Assembly (NCBI GenBank): GCA_014549065.1
Contig: JACDOX010000009.1
Location: 1,847,310-1,911,309 of the forward strand
Source: Cardinalis cardinalis
Taxonomy: Eukaryota > Chordata > Aves > Passeriformes > Cardinalidae
Direction: 5' to 3'
DNA: 64,000 bases
Below the pieces are notes generated by a model. It ran no database searches. It was not told where the DNA came from and saw nothing but the letters and a program-made list of their open reading frames with translations. The stretch's first letter is position 1. Every line of letters begins with the position of its first letter. The position numbers and the translations under genes are program-made. Shown here one piece after another: positions 10,101 to 60,017 of this stretch.

Positions 10101-12989
10101 TTTAAAAGGCATGAGGGAAAGAAATTATTTCAGGCTCAGTGTCCCAAGAACGTACCTTGTCTTTTTTGGAGTCAGTGCCTACCATTAAGATGTCTGGGAG
10201 GAGGTAACATATATAGGGAGATACTAGAATGTTTTTATGTATACTAGCTACAGTTCATACAATTCAGAAATACCTGTTACCTTTTGTAGTACTTCAGGGG
10301 GGTTTATCATCAGACCACGTGTGTCCCACTTCCTCTTTGATGAGGGGTTGGGTGTGGTAGTTGTTTATCATCATGGCTTTGAGGAGAAGTCTAACTCTGA
10401 TACCTGTNTTGCTTACACATTCTGTGATGACTTGAACTTGTCTTAAGCTTAGCTGAATCTTTAACTGAAATTAAAAAAAAATATACAATATTGAATGTAA
10501 AAATTATTGTGATGGCTGGTAAAGATTTAACAGAACTGAAGCTCTTCATCAAAGATTTTTATGGTGTGTTCTTCTGTCTGTATTCTCACCATCCATTCAC
10601 TAAGAATTTTTGAGTTCCAGACATTTAAACTGAGATTATACATTTAACCTAACAGCATAAAAAATCCTCCTGGGAAGAATGACAGAGCAAAACACAAGCC
10701 TTATTAATTCAAATGCAAGATTAATTCTTGCTATATAAACTTTCTCTCACCAGTAAGATAGTCTGAATAAAGCACTGTTTTTCACACACACATGCCATAT
10801 CTGTAAAAATTAAATCTTTTATGTATAGTATATTTTAAATGAGATGACAATGAATTGTTTACCCACATATAATTTATAATACCTTATAACCAGTTCCCTA
10901 CCAGTGTAAACTAAGGTGATATTTTCCAATGAACATGAAACAGGAGTTTACCATCTACTTACCTCATGTTCCTTTATGTATTCCCATATTCTTTAGTCTC
11001 AGTGGATGCCTCCTTTTTTATCCAGTCCACTGTTTCCCAGTTTCTCAGTTTGGCAGCAGATCCNGGAAGCACATTGGGTAATGTGGGCAAGGAAAAAACA
11101 GGAGATGGAGCCATAAGCGTTGTTCTTGTAGGTGGAAGTTACCACATGGCAGCTGCTCCTTTGTGCAGACCTCCTCTTAGGANTTTACACAGGAGATACT
11201 GTAGATCAGCTTAAATGCAGTAACTTAACTGGAAGGAGAAATGAAAAGGTAGAGGAAGACACTGGTCTGCCTTCAATCAAGTTACTTGAACCTGTGGAAT
11301 ATTGTTTTCCCTAGATTTTTATCTTTCCTTCCTTCTAATATATCAAGTCCCTACCCTTGTCTCCCTTTGTATGTTACTTTTCTCTCAATTTGCAAGAGAC
11401 ACCTCTGTTTACCTTTTACCTTTCAATGGAAAGCACTGAAATCCTGCTGAGGGAAAGGGAGAATCAGTGTGCAGCCCCTTGGCTGCCCAGCTCTCCAGCA
11501 TGCAGTACATGGTGAAGCAGCTAACTTGCATCATGTGCTGACTGTGTGAGCTCATGTGTTAGCAAAGTGTGATGGCTGAAAAAACACTCTGCTGTAGGCT
11601 GCATTATGGACTACATTAGACTAGATTGACAAAGGAGATCTATTTTTGATATTGCAGTGCCAGCTTTTGCACACTTTGTTCCATTTCCTTGCTGAATGCA
11701 TTGAAAGAACAATCCAGCTAAGAATTAATTTTTTCCAGGAATTAGGGTATTAAATAAGAAGCAGTCAAGGCTATTCAAGAAATATTAAGAAGAAGGCTGG
11801 GATTTTAAGTCCTTCTCCTCTCCAGGATTTTGAAGCCAAATGTTATCTCTTGAAATTGATTCTGTCTTTTTTTCTNTGCCTCATAGACATGCCCATGTAA
11901 CAGTAGTCCCATTTACCTGTTAGTGTTATTACATGACAAGAAAACTCAAAAGTTATATTTTTCTGCTGCATCATCTTCGAAAATGATGCCTCTTCAGGCA
12001 GTAAAATATTCTGGACTGGGGCTTTTAGTCTCTCCAGTTGAAGTTTTAGTGTGAAGAATCCCAGTATTTTAGGTTGGNTATCAGGAAAAAATTCTTCACA
12101 GAAGGGTGATTGAGTGTTGGAATGGGCTGCCCAGGGAGGTGGTGGAGTCACAGTCCCTGTGGGTGTTAAAGGGAAGACTGGATTGCAGTTGGTGCCATGG
12201 TACAGTTGACAAGATGGTGTTAGGTCGTAGGTTGGACTTGATGATTTCCAAGGTCTTTTCCAAGCTAGCTGTCTGTGGAATTCTGCTGCTGTTACTGATG
12301 ATACTGGTAATGGGCTAAGGACTCACTGTTTTTGACTTAACTCATAGCTGTTACATCAGTACACAGAAGTGCTGAATCATTTAGAAGTGGCAACCTAAAC
12401 CCTTCAGACTGGCTGGCTTGGTGGTAACAGTTTTCTTGGGATGTTTCAGCCCTTGGAGTGAGGAATTGTTTTAGTCCTGTGCACCCATCCTCAAAAAGTG
12501 CTCTAAACTACAGAGGTAAAGTGGATGAGGGGCATCACCACCTCCTCAAAATACTTGTATATATCTTGTATTAATCTTATTTATATGTTTGAATAATATT
12601 GGCCAGATGAAGGCAAGAAAAGAAGCCACATTACTTCTGAATCTTCTGGTGTGAAGGGTACAAGCATAGCTTGTCCATGTTAATGGTTTGGTAGCTCTGC
12701 ATATCCTCAGCAGAATACATTTAGGGCATTTAAGAACTTTAGAGATGCAATAATTTGCTTTTCTTTGTTACTTGAACAGGAACCTCACATTGGAGGAGAA
12801 GGCATGCAGGGAGCTGGACTATCACTTGATCAGCTGAAGCTGCTCCAGAGATTTGATCCATCTGCTGTGACATTGCGAGGAATGGATATTAATTCTTTGC
12901 AAGGTTCTAGAGAAGATGACCTGATTTCTTTGGCAAATAAAGACTGTATAGGATTTTTCATTGCAAAATTTATTAAATCGAACAGTTAA
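1011..12989 (+). CDS. NSUN6: NSUN6, tRNA/mRNA cytosine-C5 methyltransferase (3' part, 7 exons)
   Basis: Seven exons (1011-1164, 2607-2688, 3702-3821, 6731-6875, 8566-8714, 9513-9638, 12780-12989) join in one frame to give about 327 residues ending at TAA 12987-12989. Seen: a PUA-type segment, then the SAM-binding motif CAAPGGKTTH, an acidic AMDK, the motif-IV DAPCSG and the motif-VI YSTCT. The NOL1/NOP2/Sun family has this motif order with two active-site cysteines; the motif-VI cysteine is the nucleophile and the motif-IV cysteine helps release product. NSUN6 methylates C72 in the acceptor stem of tRNA-Cys and tRNA-Thr and also some mRNA hairpins; the PUA domain recognises the CCA end. The human protein is about 469 residues, so roughly the first 140 residues and the promoter lie left of the window. 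Identity rests on recognised protein similarity; orthology is supported by the convergent CACNB2 neighbour. No disabling change is seen, so the gene looks functional. Confidence 0.96.
1165..2606 (+). other. NSUN6 intron
   Basis: GTAAGT...TTTTTCAG intron of 1442 bp. It is AT-rich and nothing else is recognised. Confidence 0.85.
2607..2688 (+). CDS. NSUN6: NSUN6 exon: PUA-to-methyltransferase linker
   Basis: Acceptor TTTTTCAG precedes and donor GTATGT follows. The first base completes the Lys codon of the previous exon and 27 codons follow, including IRMVEPVYLSPSFDNVLP, the segment joining the PUA domain to the catalytic domain. It ends in phase 0. Confidence 0.95.
2689..3701 (+). other. NSUN6 intron
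   Basis: 1013 bp intron from GTATGT to TTTATTACAG. It contains a 16-bp direct repeat with an inverted partner (2891-2938); otherwise nothing is recognised. Confidence 0.85.
2891..2938. repeat. 16-bp direct repeat with inverted copy
   Basis: CAACATAAGAGATATT occurs at 2891-2906 and again at 2923-2938. Between them, 2909-2917 (TCTTATGTT) is the reverse complement of 2892-2900, giving a potential 9-bp stem. It lies inside an NSUN6 intron. Confidence 0.85.
3702..3821 (+). CDS. NSUN6: NSUN6 exon: SAM-binding motif I
   Basis: Acceptor TTATTACAG, donor GTAAGA, 40 codons in phase 0. It carries ILDMCAAPGGKTTHLAALM, the glycine-rich SAM-binding loop. Its Lys is the residue associated with activity in characterised homologues. 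Confidence 0.96.
3822..6730 (+). other. NSUN6 intron with CR1 fragment
   Basis: 2909 bp intron from GTAAGA to TTTTTTTCAG. It contains the CR1 3' fragment at about 5462-5610. Open frames just downstream of that fragment match nothing I recognise. Confidence 0.85.
5462..5610 (+). mobile_element. CR1 LINE 3'-end fragment
   Basis: The stretch resembles the avian CR1 3' terminus: AGGTGTTCAAGGCCAGCTTG, GCAACCTGGTCTAGTGGAAG, CCCTTCCAACCCAAACCATT, and a terminal ATTCTATGATTCTAT repeat. Compared with the usual CR1 tail it lacks the G-rich segment between the CCCATGG motif and the final CTT-AAG part. It is a 5'-truncated, non-coding copy. Confidence 0.93.
6731..6875 (+). CDS. NSUN6: NSUN6 exon: SAM-binding motif II region
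   Basis: Acceptor TTTTTTCAG, donor GTAAAA. It encodes 48 codons plus one base, starting GEVIAMDKIANKIKKIKQNA. The acidic residue of AMDK is the expected ribose-hydroxyl contact of SAM. The end of the exon (ALSVEKREDKQ) is the least conserved part of the catalytic domain. Confidence 0.94.
6876..8565 (+). other. NSUN6 intron
   Basis: About 1690 bp intron from GTAAAA to TTTTTACAG. It is AT-rich with several single N's, and no repeat family or gene is recognised. Confidence 0.82.
8566..8714 (+). CDS. NSUN6: NSUN6 exon: motif IV (DAPCSG)
   Basis: Acceptor TTTTTACAG, donor GTATGT. Two bases complete a split Glu codon and 49 codons follow. It contains FDRILLDAPCSGMGQRPNM, the motif-IV loop with the first active-site cysteine, then SYQPLQRKLF. 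The boundary may be off by one base. Confidence 0.94.
8715..9512 (+). other. NSUN6 intron
   Basis: 798 bp intron from GTATGT to TGCCTGCAG. Nothing else is recognised. Confidence 0.85.
9513..9638 (+). CDS. NSUN6: NSUN6 exon: motif VI (catalytic YSTCT)
   Basis: Acceptor CTGCCTGCAG, donor GTAATA, 42 codons in phase 0. It starts AVELLKPGGVLVYSTCTITL. The cysteine in YSTCT is the family's catalytic nucleophile, so the active site is intact here. Confidence 0.96.
9639..12779 (+). other. NSUN6 last intron with CR1 fragment
   Basis: 3141 bp intron from GTAATA to TTGAACAG. It contains a diverged CR1 fragment at about 12071-12285. No exon was found in the rest. Confidence 0.85.
12071..12285 (+). mobile_element. 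Diverged CR1 LINE 3'-end fragment
   Basis: Recognisable CR1 blocks in order: TCAGGAAAAAATTCTTCACA, GGAATGGGCTGCCCAGGGAG, GTGGAGTCACAGTCCCTG, GGTGTTAAAGGGAAGACTGG, TAGGTTGGACTTGATGAT and AAGGTCTTTTCCAA. It belongs to a different CR1 subfamily from the copy near 5.5 kb. It is non-coding, 5'-truncated, and ends short of a clear terminal octamer repeat. Confidence 0.88.
12780..12989 (+). CDS. NSUN6: NSUN6 terminal coding exon
   Basis: Acceptor CTTGAACAG. It encodes 69 codons and TAA. EPHIGGEGMQGAGLS is followed by QRFDPSA, LANKDCIGFFIAKF and a short polar tail. The GFFIAKF strand is the conserved C-terminal beta-strand of NSUN methyltransferases. Confidence 0.96.
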   Translation, partial: EPHIGGEGMQGAGLSLDQLKLLQRFDPSAVTLRGMDINSLQGSREDDLISLANKDCIGFFIAKFIKSNS

Positions 12990-13626
12990 TAAGGATTTGG
13001 GAATGCAACCTGAAAAAATACCTCAGTGAGTCTAAGAACAGTTCNGACGTGAAGTGCCTTTCTTCCTGCTGCAATGTTACCAAGCCAACGGGCTGACGGC
13101 AGGGTTGCTATGGCAGCACTAAAATCTGCCAGCTGTTCTGATGGGAAAGAGCCACAGGTTGCAGCAGAAAAGTCATGGCTGGGGGAAGGGCAGTATCATT
13201 TGTAAGTCTCCCTCTACTTTTGTATTTACAGCAGGTCAGTGCCTGAATGACAACTATGTTCACTCATANTGCTGTCTGTTCTGGTTTCCCCTTATCTGGT
13301 GCGGTGAGCATAGGAAGGGGATGTAAGCTACTTTACAAAATGCAAACATAAAAAAATAGATGGGAACTATTACAATGACTTTTGGAAAAGGTAGTTTCTA
13401 TGGAGGTTTACCAGTAGTTAGTTTCCTTAAATAGTGCTTCTCAAAACACTGCAACATTTTACAAAGAACTGTTTTATAAATTGATACTTAGAACCTCATT
13501 TCTCTTTTATTTTAATACAAGCAAGATTCTCTGTACACATAGTATATACACAAAATACGATTAGGCTTTGTAGCATGTCTTTTATAGCAGCATGAATATA
13601 TTAAACCATCTCACTCTGGGAATGTA

Positions 13627-13632
13627 AATAAA
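13627..13632 (+). terminator. Candidate proximal poly(A) signal of NSUN6
   Basis: AATAAA lies about 640 bases after the stop codon, followed 30-50 bases later by a modestly GT-rich patch (TATTGGTTCTG). Motif only. Confidence 0.4.
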
Positions 13633-14347
13633 TATTGTTTCAACATCAAACTTCCCATGCATAAACTGTATTGGTTCTGAAATAGCCTATTGGACTGGCT
13701 GACAAGTGACAGTTTTAAAATCAAACATTTGTAACAGAAGGGGCTACAGTTATGATTAATATATCAAAAGACAGAAAACAATGTGTAATACCATCTGAAA
13801 TGTTGCAAATCACCTTTCAAACAACTAAGGATATTAACTCTTTATTGATTAGAAAGCATCACCAGCTAAAATCATGAAAATTGAAACTGGGGAAGCATGC
13901 TAGTGAAAACTGCCTTACTACATTGCTCAAAGTTTAAATAATCTGAATTTCTTGAAAGATGTTAGATGTATTAGAAAATTCAGCTTCAGTTCCAGTTTGA
14001 ACAGTATTCTCAGTCCTGCTGGAACTGACAATAGCACTAAAGAAGGAAAGCTAAGGACAAGGAAAAACAGAAGCTGACATCTGCGTGTGTTTGGTGTTTT
14101 CCTCTCCCTTGGTCAATTTCCAGTTTTAAAAAGCTTTATCTGAAAAAGTCTGTCTTTTCACACATAATTATTTGGTTGGATTAAAAAGAGCAATAGTTCT
14201 TTAATCATTTGTCTTTCTACTGTAAGAAGTGCAATTTATATTTGCTCGCAATCAAAACCATCTATACAATTCTCTTTCTTGGTAGTCTCNTTGTTTACAT
14301 ATATTTTCCATAAATGTTTTGATACTGTACGTTTTCTACTGCTCTTG

Positions 14348-14353
14348 AATAAA
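14348..14353 (+). terminator. Candidate poly(A) signal of NSUN6
   Basis: AATAAA is followed by a T-rich stretch (CGTTTCTTTTGACC), about 1.36 kb after the stop codon. Motif only. Confidence 0.3.
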
Positions 14354-15447
14354 AACGTTTCTTTTGACCTGCCAAGGTTGACAAGTGCATCCTCTGTAAG
14401 GCCTATCCTAGCAGGATAAGAAAATGGAATTCTTGTCTACTACTTCTCTACTTCTGTTGGTCATTCCTTGCCATTAAACACATCATGTCTAAAGGAAATT
14501 TAAAGTAATTTTGTTTCATCAGTAGTAGGTAAGATATCCTATTTAGAGTCATGTAAGTTCATACTATAATCTTTCTAGTCTAAATATGGTGAAAATTATT
14601 ACCTGGGTACAAAAGGGATGAATCTTTTATTGTAGGAACGTGTTGAAATCTTTAACTCAGTGCTAGTAAAAAAGCTTTTTTTTTTTTTTTGCAGATTATA
14701 GAAATTTTGTAAACATTAATCAGCACACATAAACTATATAGTGAAGTCTGTGTATTCATATAAGGTAAGGAACTTTACCTCCAGTTTCAGTAGCAGGATT
14801 TGTGCAGTGCTGAATTTGAAAGAATTAAGATTGCTGAATTTTTAGTGGAATACTTGTTGAGACATCTCCCACTTCCTTTAGGTTTGGATGATAGGCATTT
14901 TAAGGAAGTGACCTCANTTGATATTATAGGAGAAGTTTCTTTGGGGTGGGAAGAAAATGTAACTAACTTTTAGTTAATTCCAGTGTAATTGCAGAGCAGA
15001 CTTCACCTGAAAAAATTACTGATACATGANCTTTAGCTATTAGGGTTGTTTCTGCAAAAGTCAACTGGGAGCCTTAGAAGAGCACTCAGCATAGTGAAGG
15101 GATTGGCCTGAACTGTTTCCCAAGGGCCCTGTCCCTGTTGGGAATGGGGGAGTGACTTCATCAGGCAGGTCAGAACAGAAANTCAATTAAGATGCACCAG
15201 CCCTTGAAGGAGCCAGCATCCTTTCTCTCACTACAGGTGTGGCTAAGTTAGATGACTAAAGTTGGATGGATGCCCTTTTTTTTTCTANTCCATTCTTACT
15301 GTGATTTCAGAAGTGATAGGAATATTTTCTCATTGACAGTTCTGATGGATGGTGTATATATGTTTTAAACATATCATATGATTACTTTCCTGATAATTTT
15401 TACACACTGAATCATTGTACTTCACCAGTTGATGCTGAAGCACAATA

Positions 15448-15487
15448 GAATATATTTATATATATATTTTATATATATTTATTTATG
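15448..15487. repeat. TA-rich low-complexity tract
   Basis: Interrupted alternating T/A sequence of about 40 bp in the convergent 3' interval. Confidence 0.85.
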
Positions 15488-16357
15488 TATTAAATTTAAA
15501 AAGTTATTGTCGTTATAATGAAAGATTAAACCTACAAAATAGATAGATTAGNCATGCAATCAGATCCTGTCATTAAGAAAGTCTGAAAAGTAGTTTTCTC
15601 TATTTGCAGAAATAATGATTAGTAATAGTGCCAAATCTAAATATCTATCTTGGTCAGTAGAAAGATACTAAAATAGGCAGCCTCATATATATTATGAAAT
15701 TATAATACAGCTTTTTCTTGTTTCAGTGTCATGGAATGCACCAGTTTTTTGGATCACTGGATGTCATATGCTTTTTAAGGAATGGGCTAGTGAGGGTGAT
15801 CAATCAAGAAATGACTTTAGAGTGGGTAGTTTAAAATATAAAGAACCTTGTTTTTATGTTTGATTGTTCATGAATAAGAAATTTATGAGAAAATCCAATT
15901 TTGTACTACTAGAATTCATTGCAGAGTAAGTATGCATGGTAGATAAAAGTGGCAAGAATAAAGGAAGAAACAAGAATATGGATGAGTTAAAAGAACCTGC
16001 TTAATCTCTATTATATCTGATATAAACCTTTTTTGGGGCTGCGTAGGAATACATTTCTAGGGTGGTAAGTTATAAAAAGAAACTTTCTTGTCTATAAAAC
16101 TACTGTAAGCTCACATGTAATAGTTCGTTATATAAAAGTGGGGAAATAAATTACAGACAAATTGCCAAGTGATAAAATTGATTGAATAACATTTGATTAA
16201 AAACATTCACAGTAAAAATGGCATCCACATATCTTACAGATGATAGAAGAACTAAGATTTTGGTGAAAGATCTGCAATATAGTAATAAATATAAGTAAAT
16301 GTACACCAGAAATGTTATATTACACTCTGAAAAATAATTTCTCTGTTTAGACTTTGT

Positions 16358-16363
16358 AATAAA
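16358..16363 (+). terminator. Candidate distal poly(A) signal of NSUN6
   Basis: AATAAA is followed at once by a T run and then GCAATGTGTTTGATATTT, a GT-rich element at the expected distance. This is the best-looking signal by context in the interval. It would imply a 3' UTR of about 3.4 kb. Confidence 0.4.
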
Positions 16364-17042
16364 GTTTTTTGCAATGTGTTTGATATTTATGGATGGAATA
16401 GAATGAAAGTCAAAAACATTTGGAAAACAGCTTTCAGCCTGATGTTCTAAAGCAATCAGAGGTCAAATGTAACCACAAATCAAAATANCTTTTGAAGAGG
16501 CTTTAGTAACTAACGAACACAGGAGGTGGTTTACACCAGCTCTTTTCCTTTGAACATCCACTGATTAGAAGCAGTCAGACCACTCACTTCATTCCAGCTG
16601 AGGGAATGATAATGGACCCCATTAAAACCCTTGCAGGTGTCCNAGAACGTGAGCATGACTTTACAAACCAACAGAGCTTAAAAATGGTAATTGCTAACAG
16701 ATTCATAAAACGCAAAGTATTAAGGGGCAGTATATTAGATCTGGGCAGGAGCTGCGTGTACAGGATGAGTAACCAGGTATGCAGGGAGAAGTAAAAATGG
16801 GCTTCTCCCTTTATTCAGTGTTCAGTGAATGGAGTTTCATTTCCTTATCCTCCATTAATAATAAGGGCTATAGGTTAAGAGTATACAGTTTTCTGTGAAA
16901 AGAGGTGCTCCTCTGAAACTCTTTGTGGCTTTAAAACTGATCTTTGTTAAACAGGTCCAGAGCCTTATGAGATACTATGTATTTAATTTTATTCCTTGAG
17001 AAGCAAAAACTATGCATCTCTCTTCAAATTCTGAACTCTTGA

Positions 17043-17672
17043 TGCCAGATACAGAATATGAATTCATGAGCATTCTAGAATAATTATTTAAATTCTAGGC
17101 AGTAATTTATAGATCAATTTAGTAAAAATAGTGTTTTCAGCATATAATTTGTACTGATGCTGCCTTTGTGCACAAACCTGTTAGTTTATTCCTCCCCACT
17201 GTCCTGCCCCTTAGCAGGTCTGGAGACTTTTACTGTCATCCCCTTCCAGTCCTCTGGAAGAGAATTCTTTCTTCCATGACATCTGTGTGACACTAGACAA
17301 CTGGTAAAGGATAGAATAAGGCTACTCAGCACTGATGTATAGTCATTTTAAAAAACACATAAAAATAAGGTTAACATCTAACATACACATGCAGATCTTG
17401 AAATTCATCCCATTCTTTACATATACTGAAATTCTTTAGAAAAATACAGAGTTGAGCTTCCCAGACTTACATATCACTCAATTATTTTATCCTCCTCTCT
17501 TTCCTTCTGTTTCACTGGTTTTATTATCTTTTTAGTTCATCTGAATGGAAATTTTACAGGTTGTTTTGTACCACACATCCATAAGACTCTGGAGCTCACT
17601 GGGACCTCTACTATTTCTCAGATTCAAAACCCCTGAAACCAGATACAGAAGTATGAATTCATTAGTATCCTA
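17043..17672. repeat. Two diverged copies of a roughly 30-bp sequence
   Basis: CCAGATACAGAATATGAATT begins at 17045, and CCAGATACAGAAGTATGAAT begins at about 17639. Both are followed by a related T/A/G-rich sequence ending near CTA. The copies lie about 590 bp apart in the same orientation and differ by a few changes. They could be remnants of an old interspersed repeat or a local duplication. Confidence 0.55.
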
Positions 17673-20600
17673 ATGCAACCAATATTAAACCTTCTAATGG
17701 CAAAACTCTGCAAAGACATTTCATCACAACAATCTTTGATATGTCCTCCACTTGGAGTATTTTTAAAGCTTCTTATTGACATAACTCTGTTAAAGTGCTT
17801 TTCAAAGTAGTGCTCAGCAGGCAGGTGGTATTGTGCAATATNTGTAGTACAAGCTCACATTAAAAATGATTTGTCACTCTTAAAACAGAAACTGAAAAAA
17901 GTATCTCAGCTAATAAAACCTATTCAGTGAGTCTGCCTAAGAAATATATGTGTTTNNTAGTATGTTGTCTATACATAAATAGCAGCACTATATAAAACAC
18001 AATTGTATGAACCAGTTGGATTTGGATTTGTCTTTTTTTTTTTTNATGTTTATACTCCATGAATCAATATATAGGCCATACTTAAATACTAGGGCTTGGA
18101 CTATGCTCTTTATTTTCTCATTTATTTGTCTATACACAAACTGNCTATGCCATAGTTTTCATATACTACTCAGTGCTTTGAAATTCTGCCAAACATTCCT
18201 TAGAAAATACTTTAAGAAAGCTGAAAAATAAACACTCTCCGGAGAAAAAGTAAAAAAATGAACAAACAAAGCAAAAACAATCCCACACCCAACCAAAAAC
18301 CCAACAAAAAAACCAAAATATTCAAGGTAATGAAGTGGAATCACTTCTTAGACGACATAGTTGTCATGAGTTGCAGGGAACAACACCATTTACTGCAGCT
18401 GGTAAATTAGCTAAAGCCAGGCTATACAGAGCAAGACAATATAATTTTCTTCTCACATATGATCTGATATGATTCAAACAACAGTCTTTTAATGTCATTT
18501 TTCACAGGNACCCTGAAAATTCGCTTGTATCAAAAACCAGTTTATGTACTCTTCTATATCCATTTAGTAATACAACAGATCTACTTACCTATTCTTCCTT
18601 TCTCTACAAAGCCATTTAGTGATGTTTAGAAAATGATGAGAATTTTATTTCTAGAAAAATAACCTTTTTTCTTNTGTTCCCTACAGTTCATGCTTTGAGC
18701 CAAAACCTACCCTTGAGTAACCACAACAGTCAGCAGCACTGGGAGGAATGGCCAGATAACTGACAGCAGAATTTCTCAATCTTAGCTTGTTGTAAAAATG
18801 CTTATAAAGCACCAGGGATAGGGGTAGGAGAGGAAGGGCAGAGAATGTTTAAGTGAATTTCTTGGATGCTGGGCTAGGAAACTGGAGAAAGCATGCGCCT
18901 GTCATATATCTTATCCATTTCACTAAAATGATATTCAAAATCAGGCAATGCTGATATTCCCAGAATTGAAATAATAAATAAAAAGAACTTCCAGCTAAAC
19001 TAATTATTATCACACTACAGTCTTTATATAATGTGCTATTTACAGGGAAATACAAAAAGTATTTCATTAATACAAGTACTACAAAGACTACATGTGATGC
19101 AGAACAGCTTTTACACTAGGCAAGGGTATGGAACCTGGAGTCAAAAATAATAGAGAATTTCCCCCCACTTACCAGTGCAACAGGTGTTCAGTGCAAAACA
19201 AACTGTGTTCACTCCCTTCCATTTCAATGCATTTTCTCTAGAAAGCTCATAACAGAGTCACAGTCATTTTTCTATGCTCTCATCAGCAGCACAACAGCTT
19301 TGGTGAAGGAAAAGCAGTGAGCTGGCTGCAGAGTGGGAATGCAGAGAACTGGCAAGTGTAGAAAAAGTGGAGAAGCTACAAAAATTTATTTTCCAACAAA
19401 ATAAATCTCCACAAGCTGTGTAAACTTTTCTTACTAAAACAAATACTCTAAAACACAAAGATTTTACATTTCCAGTGAAACTCACAGTAACATTTGCCTG
19501 TTTTTACTCTCCTGAATCTCAACAAAGAGCCAGCAGATTTATGCTTTCCCAATTACCTGGGTCAGTAAATTCCCTCATATTCCCTGAATGTAATTTGGAT
19601 TTTTAAGTTAAGAGACAGAATGTAGAAATAGACTTTTTGGGCTTTTGAGTAACCTTTGTTTTCTTCAGTAGATTCTCACAGTTTGCTGCCTAATGTGCAC
19701 ACGCGCACAAACGTCAATCCACCACCCACCCACTCACATACACACTTCCAACATGTGTGTTCTGTTTGCTGACAGTAGAACAAAAATTAAGCTGTTCCCA
19801 TTGCAATATTGTGACCTGAACAGAGAAGAATAATTTATAGTGGTAAGTTCATTATCTTTACCATGACTTTAAAATGCAAAATTTGGTTTGCAAGGACAGC
19901 GTAAGGTATAAGAGTTACACCCTTTATCTCAAGCACTCATCCATATTTACAATAAGTATAAGCTTTCTGCTACAGAAGAAAAAGTATTTAGATTGAACAC
20001 TGTTACAGATTTCCTAAGTGAGGCTAGTTCCAGTTGCCAGTAATTCAAAAGCAAATCTGCTGACTTGGCATTAGGACTCTAAAACAGTGTGATCAAACTT
20101 ATATAGTAAGAAGGTGTCTGCAGAAATAACATTTATAAACTGTATATACAGTACACAGTACCAATACATAGAAAATACATTTTGACTCCATGATCCCCTG
20201 TGTGTAAGGCAAGACTGAATTCTGTCTTCATACGGAGACCACCAGAGGTACAAGCAACAGAGTGGTGCTTAAATCAATATGCAAACCAAGTGCATACAAA
20301 TCAAAAATCAGAGCAGACAAAAAGTTTTAGATTTTTTTATGTGCTGATCCTGGCTTGCTGAATACATGGGAAGTTATTAAACATCAAATGTACCTTTTTT
20401 TTAAAAACACTAACAACACCTTGATGGCAACAGATATTGTTCAAGTGGCAGCTACCAAAAACAGCTTGAAAAATGTCATAGTACAACATCAGGAACTCTT
20501 CAGTTGTACTACACTAATTCATATAGCATTAACCAAAAAAATAAGTATATGAATATTCTATTTCATGCTATTGCTATGCAAGCAACAGCAATACAAATCA

Positions 20601-20704
20601 GCATACAGAAGGATACCATATGTTCTGCAAAGAAGAACCCAAGATATTTTCAAGGGGCATTGTTACAAGACTTCAAAGAAACACAAGACTGCCAGAGGCA
20701 AAAG

Positions 20705-60017
<39,313 letters not shown>

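Larger units (their letters stand above)
12990..20704. other. Convergent 3' UTR / intergenic interval
   Basis: Between the NSUN6 stop and the CACNB2 stop on the other strand there are 7.7 kb with no exon on either strand. Both 3' UTRs must lie here but their ends cannot be fixed from sequence. + strand AATAAA candidates for NSUN6 include 13627-13632, 14348-14353 and 16358-16363. - strand candidates for CACNB2 (TTTATT on +) include 19385-19390, 18644-18649, 18121-18126 and 17520-17525. Also seen are a T15 run at 14676-14690, a TA-rich tract near 15.45 kb and a CA-rich tract at about 19695-19745. Confidence 0.75.

Noticed and set aside
14676..14694. T15 run followed by GCAG, a textbook-looking splice acceptor
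   Set aside because: It lies beyond the NSUN6 stop codon, and no coding frame or donor follows. It is probably a poly(T) tract.
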